DNA of 64,000 nt from Capitella teleta (taxonomy: Eukaryota; Annelida; Polychaeta; Capitellidae), in contig KB295847.1 in the NCBI GenBank assembly GCA_000328365.1, forward strand, positions 1-64,000. The letters run 5' to 3'. This document shows positions 55,585-64,000 of this stretch, one piece after another. Made by a program: the position numbers and the translations under genes. Position 1 is the first letter of the stretch, and each line of letters begins with the position of its first letter. Below the pieces are notes generated by a model that was not told where the DNA came from, made no database searches, and saw only the letters and a list, made by a program, of their open reading frames with translations.

Positions 55585-55719
55585 ATGGCGTCGATTGGGC
55601 AAAAAGCCAAAGCGGTTCGAAGCGTTCTGTGTCAGCTGTTTGCGAACCGAATGAGAGAACAAGCCTTGCGAAATAAAAACGCAATTATGTGCGCATTGCT
55701 GATTGCATGTGTAATTTAA
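55585..55719 (+). CDS. Possible 44-residue small ORF in divergent position to DUSP
   Basis: An ATG in a strong context (GGGAAAATGGCG) opens a 44-codon frame, MASIGQKAKAVRSVLCQLFA onward, with a basic middle and a hydrophobic end (CALLIACVI). It lies about 65 bases after a plus-strand TATA-like box and on the other side of the phosphatase promoter. No family is recognised; it may be chance, or the first exon of an unplaced gene. Confidence 0.2.
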   Translation: MASIGQKAKAVRSVLCQLFANRMREQALRNKNAIMCALLIACVI

Positions 55720-58161
55720 TGATTCATGAATTGCATGACCAAGCTAACTTTCGCTGCAAGACTTATTTGAATATTAATTTCTGATCGATAACAGCGAATC
55801 GATCGAATCGATTATATTTCCTGATCGAGAAAGCAAAACAAAGATTGATAAACAAACACTCAATCTAAGTCACCGGACTAGACTAGAGTGGTGAGTGGTA
55901 CACTCGACTTTGACATATAATTATTTCATCGGTATATAAATTAGCATGCTTTCAGTATTGTATCCCAATTATTGGAACAGGCTTTAATCTTAAATCTAAA
56001 TCTTAATCTAATTTAAATTATGGGCGGAAGAAGACGGTCGCAATTATTAACAATTAACATGTTGTAGTTGACATGCACGCAATGCAAATGCAACCATATA
56101 CACTCATATGTGTAGGCCATGCAATTCACCAATAAAACATATCACTTCGATCTAACGGTACAACAATAGAGCGATAATCGACATTGATATGCTGGTGCAA
56201 TATAGTTGATGCGTGTACTGTACAACATCAATTAATGGTTGTTACCATGTAGAAGCCATCACATACAAAGGGGTAGAATGTCCGGGTTGAGTCGATAGGC
56301 CGAATGCTCACAAGTCTGCTTTGTATTTATGTGCATAATACTATTACTATTAGTAATTATTATTATGTAATTACATGTAGCTTAACTTTCTAACCGTATA
56401 ACTGAAACTATAACTTACGTCTCTAATCATAATTTTTACCCTTGTAAATTTAGACTTGCGATCTTTCGGCTTAAATGGCCGATCCCCAAAATGTCAATCC
56501 ACAATCGATATTGACGTTTAATAATGAATTGTGAATAATTATTATAAGTTGTCCACATTCTATAGCTCAATAATTATAACTGGACGAAGCCTCCATTATA
56601 TTCAGCTGGTTTGCTGCTTGGCTGTCCGAATTGGTGGTGTTGCGTCAACTGTATAAAATGATGCACATCGAAGTATATACGTTGCTAGAATTGCTGATTA
56701 CTAATATGCCAGCACGTGCGAACAGGGCAAAACTGGCTAGGGCAATACCTGAATTATCTCGGAGAAATTTCTTTTCTAATTATGTACGGCGTGAGTCACG
56801 TGTCAATAAAAAGAAATGACCCACTGGATAGTCGTCCGGACAACGTACACTTATGCAGACAGATCTGAACGACGACGATAGGAATCTCTCACCCCAGATA
56901 AGGCAGCAACGGAAGACCTGAAAATAGCAGCTAAGCGCTCTCAAAATCTCGAGATAATATTACAATTACGTACTGCCTATTGTTGATGATTTCTGCTATT
57001 CTGTCAGATTACTTGAACTAATGACATCTTGAATGACGTCATTGATGGGTTATCATCGAGTTCTTCTTCTTATTTTTATACTTTATATATATATATATAT
57101 ATATTTTTATATTTTTTTATCACGATTTTTAAAATTTTTCATTGGAGATCAGTCTGGAAAGATAAACTAGAGAGTCTTTAATTATTGTGATTTGCGATGG
57201 ACCCTTAATTGGGAAAATACAGCGGCAGATCTCAGCCATCGTTTTATTTGGCTTACCACAAGTTACAGGTAAGCTAAGAAGAAAATGTAAGAAATAAGAA
57301 AGGCTAAGAGAAACAAAGAAATATAAAACGTAGATTCACCAAGCATAAACAAAGAAGCACATTGCATTGTGTATATATCTGCCATACAAACACACGCGAC
57401 CAGTATCAACCCGTATTATTGCACGCATGCATGCATATATCACGCTTAGTACTACTATATACTATGATGCACATTGTATCACAACATGTGCCAGGTGCTC
57501 ACTGTATAGTTTACCATACAGAACAGAGTGGTCACAATTGGGCATTTCGGAGGTTAATGCCCGTAAATAACCGGTGCAGAGAAGACCACTATACACACAT
57601 ACGTATTACGTAATTCGAATTGCAATAGCAATCACACCTCATTTAGTAATTACTCAGTCGCTTCTGATGTACTTGTAATTTAAAACCCACTGCTACATGA
57701 TGTTTTATAACTTATAATGAAACTAAATCCAGCATCCTGATTGGTTGATAATTTGATATATTGTAAGCATTAATACAAGTTCTTTCGAAAGCAATCAATG
57801 ACCCGAGTGACATAATTGTTTATAGTTCACATCATTGTACATGTACTGATGCAATGTATTGTGTCCATAATAATTTATTATACGTACCTTATCTTATGCA
57901 AAGTATATAATTTTGTGTGTAAACTTTTTCTCTTATTTCGAGCCCTCATCACACGGTTAATAAACTCACACTCGATGTAATAATTCGTAATGAACGCTAT
58001 TGAAGTTGTGGTCAAGATGAATGACCCGCAGACCACCTCATCAGGCGATTCCCTTAGAAACCCAACGAAACGAATTTCTAAGAAAACCATTGAAAAGAGA
58101 GGGTCTAGGTGAGAGCAGGGGGATCTAGAAAGAGGTGGCCTGCTTGCTCAGTCGCACCCAG

Positions 58162-58210
58162 AAAAAAAAAACAAACAAACAAACAAACAAACAAACAAAC
58201 AAACAAAAAC
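58162..58210 (+). repeat. Poly(A) followed by (CAAA)n microsatellite
   Basis: Nine to ten A then about nine ACAA units. It may have grown from the A-tail of a retroposed sequence. Confidence 0.9.
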
Positions 58211-59639
58211 ATTGTGGGCCCAGGTCAGATTTTCTCCTGGTCATCGCTTGAGTTACCCTCCGTTCGATTTGGCATACTGCCAAACAAGTTGAAACAACAT
58301 CTCGACCCTTGATGTTTATTGGGACCTCTAGCAGTGATATAGTTAGTTACATTAGTAACTATGCAGCATGTCAACTGCAGTTGCATCAGCTAAGAAAGTA
58401 AAAAAAGGGCTACCTTTATCTGCACGGAGATTATCCTTTATATCCACGACGCGTGGTTATATGGGGGTTTTTTCAAACACAATGTGTGGGTTTCCCCCCC
58501 CGCGCTCACTCACTCAATTGATCGAGTGTTTCGTCATGCAAATTATGAAGAGGACAGACCTTGAGCAGGGGAGCTGAAACTGACGCCGTCGTTATATGAC
58601 CGTGTATTTGAACAGGTGCACGTGGGCAGAGCATTAATTGACCATTGCTCAGCATAATTATATTTATATACGTTATACATAATATATATTTATGATTTGT
58701 GCATAAATGACACATGTAAACCAATGCATGTTATATGTGACCGAACACGTGTGCTGGCATGTATGTTTATATTGTCGGAAACATACGTGCGGTTGAATGC
58801 AGAAGGTATATAACATGTGGGGTATGCCTTTGTACATTTATGATACAGTTGCATTCCTCCGCTTTTTTAATTAACAAATAACATAACATGCAGGGGAATG
58901 GTGGTTCCGATTTAAGTGTGTCAGCATCATATTACACGATTACGTAATGAAGCAGCCGCTTTTGTTTGCGTGGGCAGGAGTTAATCAGTGCATCATGTAC
59001 AACGTAGCTCGATCGAATGAAAACAAAAAAGCCATGACGTCATCCACTCAATGTTGTTTATCTCCACACACGTGCATGCGGGATTCCTTTGACGTTACAA
59101 TTTTCCACTCAGAGTACTAAATAAGTATTAATATCAGCACGGGGAATGGGAAATGAGTATTGTGAAGAGCCTCCCTAGGATGCAGCATGCAGTACTCCCG
59201 AGTTCTTGTGCACTGAACGCAGGAACAACGCCCAGAACGAGTGCTGTCTAGAAGCTACTGTCGAAGGAAAAATTGCTCATCCGACCATGGCTTGGGTTTC
59301 TTGGGTTTCATACTGAACACATGAGAGATTCCATCATGATTTTTTTTTTTTTTTATTCTACCATACCTCCCCCATTAAACTAAATGGGAAAAAACCCTAG
59401 ATATTATATGAATAGAATGCAGAGCAGCAGAGGTATAAGATATGCTTCCTTTGGATATCTTTTCGCTTCCTCGTTGTGAATTTCTTTTCTCTATATGCAT
59501 GATCTGCATCGTGTATACTTGCCGTCTTTCTCTTTGTGCATGCCTTTCACCTGCGCAGATATACATCTATTCCTTCTTATAAGTAACTGCTGCTTGCTAA
59601 AGTTAATAGAACAACATGAATGTACATATATAATTAGAT

Positions 59640-59732
59640 AACAGGATTAACTCTGGCGCCCGTATCAGTACTATCACCCGAATGGGTTGGGTAGAGCCGT
59701 AAAACCCCATCACTCACTCAACAGGATTAACT
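59640..59732 (+). mobile_element. 67-bp insertion with 13-bp target duplication
   Basis: AACAGGATTAACT occurs at 59640-59652 and again at 59720-59732, flanking 67 bases that end in CACTCACTC. A 13-base duplication and a short repetitive end are what a severely 5'-truncated SINE or LINE insertion leaves. Confidence 0.6.
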
Positions 59733-60517
59733 GCCCACCAGTGTGCTAAGCCATAATTATATATACATGTATATACTGACATCACACCTTCAAATTATTA
59801 TCTCCAGATGAGAATACAGATGAACTTCTCTCACCAGGTTCAAACATTCTCGGAAGGGTGGGGTCATGAAAAGTACTGAACATTGAAACGCCAAGCTTCG
59901 GGTACCGCATGCAAGACACCCTTGCAAGGCACTCCTTTCATTGCAAATCAGCCATGCGTGTGAGAATGCATAGGTCATAGCAAACTAGATCGATGAGTAC
60001 GGGCATACACTATTCATGTATACTCAGCGCATTTTCATTATTCTTGTTGACAACCCACAACGTTTTAGTATTCTAGTGATTCATGCTCACGAGATCCTCA
60101 ATCGATTTCCTATGACTCCAAAAAAACAAGGTTTGTTTGTAAACAAGAAAGGGCAAAGCAAGAACGTTGCTGGCTGCATGGAAGCGACCCCTGGGCTTAA
60201 AATAGATCTCCCTCGGAGAAAGATTAGGCACGTGCGTTGATTGCAATGTTATATGACATCAGCCGACAATAAATCCAAGATCTCATCCGGAAGGTCGAGC
60301 GGTTAAGCTACAAGGGTGAATTTCCGGAAATAAATTCGTTATTCATTTTTTTTTTTTTCAAATGATGAACAGGATAACGAATTAACGATATTTCTGACAT
60401 CATGTACCATCCAGGCAGTCATGGACCAAGTGGTGGTTATTTGTTTCAACTGCTTGAACTTTTGCAACGATGCTGTTTATTTATCACTGTGGCTGTTTCG
60501 AGTACATTGAAAGTTTT

Positions 60518-60955
60518 ACTACGGGACCTCTGATTGTTTTGAACTAGTAGCGGATGATACAGGATGCATCCCAAAAGACAAATACGCCTTTTGACTGACA
60601 TATTTTTAGTACGCTTGCTGTGGGCTAATTCCTAGATATACCGAATCTGAGAGGTTTAAAATCTCGCTTTCTTTTCGCGTTCGATTTCAGACTGTGGTGA
60701 CGTAACAAAAGTAATTCTATTGTTAACAGTGGGAGCTGTTTATTGAGCAGATCATTCAGCAGGTCTCATAAAAGAAATCTCGCATTCATCTCGTTTCAAG
60801 ATATTCTGCCTGAACAGGAATTTTTTTTTTCTTTTTCTTTTTTAAATTTGTCTTGAATATCATTCACAGCCGACCAAATTTTTCAAACATAGCTTCTCGT
60901 CAAGCCAATAGCCTCGATCTGAAAAGGTTTCGAAATGAACAGAGGTCCTCTTTAA
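60518..60955 (-). mobile_element. TTAA-flanked MITE, copy C
   Basis: Reverse orientation to copies A and B and alignable over its full length to copy A (for example the inverse of TAGGAATTAGCCCA). The right end TTAAAGAGGACCTCTG (inverted) is intact; the left end is eroded. Confidence 0.8.
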
Positions 60956-63900
60956 CTAAAAGCACTCCTGGGTGTATATTATGCTGGTGGATTTACTTCA
61001 CGATTTGAACGTTTACCATGACAAACGCACACGACAGAATCGCCAAACAATAGTACAAGTTGTACAATTGTGCACGCCAACAATGCACCAGGCCAGCACC
61101 TCACTGCACGATGCAATGACCATTAAACTGACCACACAATTGTCCATCCTGAGCAGGATATGTTCGATCGTGTGCGTGCTTTGGAGAACAGAATATTCGT
61201 GTGTTCGTATTTAGCATCTACATGTTGTAGCTGGAGGTTGCAATTCATAATACTCTCACGCGGCCATGTGCCAATATAAATTTTGACTGTTGGCCAAATT
61301 AATTTCTTCCGTCTATCTGGCCTATATACTTATGTTGCAGGGAAACTCGCGTTACCAAGCACAGCCATAGCGATTGACCCACGGGGTTCAGCACACATAT
61401 TTGATAACAATTAAGATATTTGAAAATTCGGCCAACCTCGCAATCATGAATAATTAATAATAATTAAAGATTTAGTTAATTATTAATTAAAGAATGAATT
61501 AATAAATAATAAATCATCAGATATTTAATATCCTTTCCTTGAATAAAAGGACCCAGTTATTTAAAAAAAAAAAATTTGCTTCATCAAATTGTGACCATAA
61601 ATTCGCGATAACCAAGTTTTGTCGGATTATGTTTGCGCTTTGACGCATTTCATATGTAACAATTCTTGGATCGGAGAAGGAGACGTCACCATCCCGGACG
61701 TAACTGACGTGATGTGATCCAGGATGCCGTGCACCGAGCAACACAAGGATCCAATATTTAATCTGCACTCGGTGACCTTATAACTGGATCCATGAAATTT
61801 ATGAGTCATCAGATATTAAATTTGAATTGAAATGTTTAAATGAAATTGTGAAATCCCCTAAGCTTCGTTAAAAGTTTACATAACGCTCAACTCAACGAAT
61901 TTCCCCCCAAAAAAAGGTTAGAAAAAAAAAAAACCCCTATTGGTCGCAGGGAAAGGGGAAGTGGTGTCAGACAAGGGGGGCTTATCTCATGGAAAATTTC
62001 CGAATCATCAATTATATATCTGAATCACACATTACTGGCCTGCACGTACACTGAGCACTCCAACAGTACTATGGTAATATGAATCACAATTCAAAGCATA
62101 GACGAATGGACGAACACGCAGATTTAATTGATTATTGCAAATTAGCACCATTGGTTAAACATCTCGTGTTGTTCGAGACAGAATCATAATGCGAGACAAG
62201 TTTGCCTTACCTGGTCGCAAACTTATGACTCAGCCGTTTTTCCAAGTTTCGCTTTGTGGGTTGACAGATGGTTTTTGCGGTTTGGTCTGTTCATACAATT
62301 ATGTTGGAATAATAAAAAAAAAAAAATGGCAGCTGTTTTTTAGTCATGAACACATTCAAAACCACAAATGCCGCGAACCGAACAATGCCACGAAGTAGTA
62401 ACTGTCATTGTTTGTTTACTGTATCGTAACGGGATATTCTGTCCTGTTCAATTGGTTCAAAGTCACGTTTGATGACAACGAAAATTGAAAACTGGAAAAT
62501 GAGTAATAGGGTGGATCCCATTAATTATATTTTTCTTATATTTATAGCAAATCTAGAAGTTTTGCATCACAATTGCCTGAGTTCTTTTGAACCACCCTGT
62601 TTATGATAATACTCACCGTGTCGATTAGAATCGTAGGTGGAAAAGCTGCCACCGAGAGATGGCGTAATCAGACTAATTACCAATTAACAACATAATTAAC
62701 GCAGCATTTGAATCAATGACCAGTTGGAATCTCGTGCAATTTTGTGAATCACATTAAATTATCTACCGGTATACATATTAGTGATATTAAGTGTACAACT
62801 GCCGGCTTGTTTCCAGTTGCTGTTCCCCATGCAATCAACATTCAGACAACCGATGTGTTTATCGAAACCATTATTTACAGGTTACAACTATAGCGAATCT
62901 AGAAGTATTGAAACACAATTGCCTTAAATTTTCATCACAGACATATCAATAATAACGTTTATTGACATTTATTGATCATTTCTTATCCATACAGCCAGAA
63001 TTTTGACAATGCAGCGAATAGAAATATATAATTTATGCTGTTCAGTATATTAAGTGCCCTATGCGTGAACTCATTTATTGTCATCTATAATACAGGATTG
63101 CCTCCCTAATACAGTTTCAACTGAATCAAAATAAATCGAGACTTGCAACTGGGTTTTTTCTTTTCTTCTCCAGGGGCAACCAGTAACCAACGGATACAGA
63201 TCAGGATTTTAGGTGTTTGATTAATTGCTGATATATTCGGTGACTACATGGTGCGGTCTAAGGGAGGGGTACAGATGTGGTGAGATTGCGTGACAAACCT
63301 CTTACAAACCACATGAGACATGCGTCTGAGCCCTTCACTTGAGGCTGAGTCACCATATAGCCTACTTTACAGACGACGCACCTCACTCGCGAGAGACGCC
63401 ACGACAATTAACCTGAATACAGAATTTAAACCGCGCTGACCGAGAGCAAAACTTCTAGCATGAAGTAAAAAGTATTTCATGAAATATCAAAATAGCAGAG
63501 TGAAGTGTAACTCTATTCATATACAAATACAATGTACAATAAACAAGTGTACATAGGACAATACCAAATTATACAAGTTACAATACAATACCGTATTATA
63601 TACAAGTTACAATTAACTGTAACGACTGGCTCATCAAATCAGCTCATTTCATTTCATCAGGATCTTTTCATTGATTCAATATACAAAATTGATGTATACA
63701 TAAAACAAGTCAATTGAAGTTTTAAGTTCCAATGAAATAGACACATCGAACCGAATCTCCTATAACGTGTTCCTTTTAGGCGTCGTTATACGACTCTTGA
63801 CCAGATGACCTCCGTTCTGAAACTGAAATTGATAATTTTAAACACAAACTAAAAACTTATTTTTATTTCGCTCATAATACTTTAACTGGTGTTTTATTCA

Positions 63901-64000
63901 TCTATGTATTTTACTGTGTATACTTAATGATATTTTTCGGTATTTCTGTACAGCGTCTCAGAGAATTGAATTTGTGGATCGTTAAATATACAAGTATTTT
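60956..64000. other. No gene recognised
   Basis: Only short frames. A diverged repeat pair lies at 62542-62595 and 62888-62935 (shared TAGCRAATCTAGAAGT and CACAATTGCCT). The stretch 61440-61515 is A/T only for long runs. Confidence 0.45.

Larger units (their letters stand above)
55720..60517. other. No gene recognised
   Basis: AT-rich, short frames only (the longest, 56631-56819, has no family resemblance). Contains simple repeats at 57079-57105 (TA-rich) and 58162-58210. Confidence 0.45.

Noticed and set aside
56631-56819. 62-codon basic frame
   Set aside because: Resembles no known protein; short and isolated in AT-rich DNA.
60016-60240. 74-codon frame near 60 kb
   Set aside because: No family resemblance, no promoter or splice signals, surrounded by repeats.
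60285-60345. GTCGAGCGGTTAAG as a tRNA A box
   Set aside because: No B box or cloverleaf follows at the needed distance.

Overview
The window is nuclear DNA of an animal (a metazoan, or at most a close holozoan relative). It is AT-rich, with spliced genes carrying GT-AG introns, some only about 50 bases and others 1-4 kb. The gene set includes an MRCK-type kinase with the full C1-PH-CNH-CRIB tail, a MAP kinase phosphatase and a CARD protein. An early-branching marine invertebrate such as a sponge would fit, but the sequence does not prove it.

Seven protein genes can be supported, five of them with exon structures assembled here from splice sites and family similarity. Left to right: the 3' end of a fossil Ty3/gypsy-like retroelement (1-1214); MRCK/CDC42BP kinase on + (6529-23316, 37 coding exons, 1,803 residues); CINP on - (25369-24631); a LINE tail with surrounding repeats (25.6-28.7 kb); TSNAX on + (28883-29926); TMEM63/OSCA-type channel on - (37647-31250, 23 coding exons, 815 residues); NDUFAF7 on + (45493-47230); an intronless 577-residue CARD / helical repeat / tail-anchor protein on - (50281-48548); and a DUSP-type MAP kinase phosphatase on - (55194-52558, 4 exons, 424 residues). 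From 55.7 kb to the end I recognise no gene. MRCK/CINP, TSNAX/TMEM63 and NDUFAF7/CARD are tail-to-tail pairs. The genes share no pathway: the window is an ordinary mixed animal neighbourhood of cytoskeletal signalling, DNA-replication checkpoint, RNA/translin, mechanosensitive channel, complex I assembly, probable innate-immune or death adaptor, and MAPK shut-off genes.

The most notable points are: (1) the MRCK homologue has two intact CRIB motifs in tandem, on two neighbouring exons, the first of which is in-frame skippable; (2) the 577-residue protein joins an N-terminal CARD-like domain to a C-terminal tail anchor, a layout seen in MAVS, with a helical/TPR-like middle; (3) several non-autonomous DNA transposon families can be defined from the window alone: a 1.16-kb long-inverted-repeat element with an 8-bp target duplication (two copies in opposite orientation), a TTAA-flanked MITE (three copies) and a TA-flanked pogo-like MITE inside a TMEM63 intron; (4) a 40-bp tandem repeat with about 10.6 copies.
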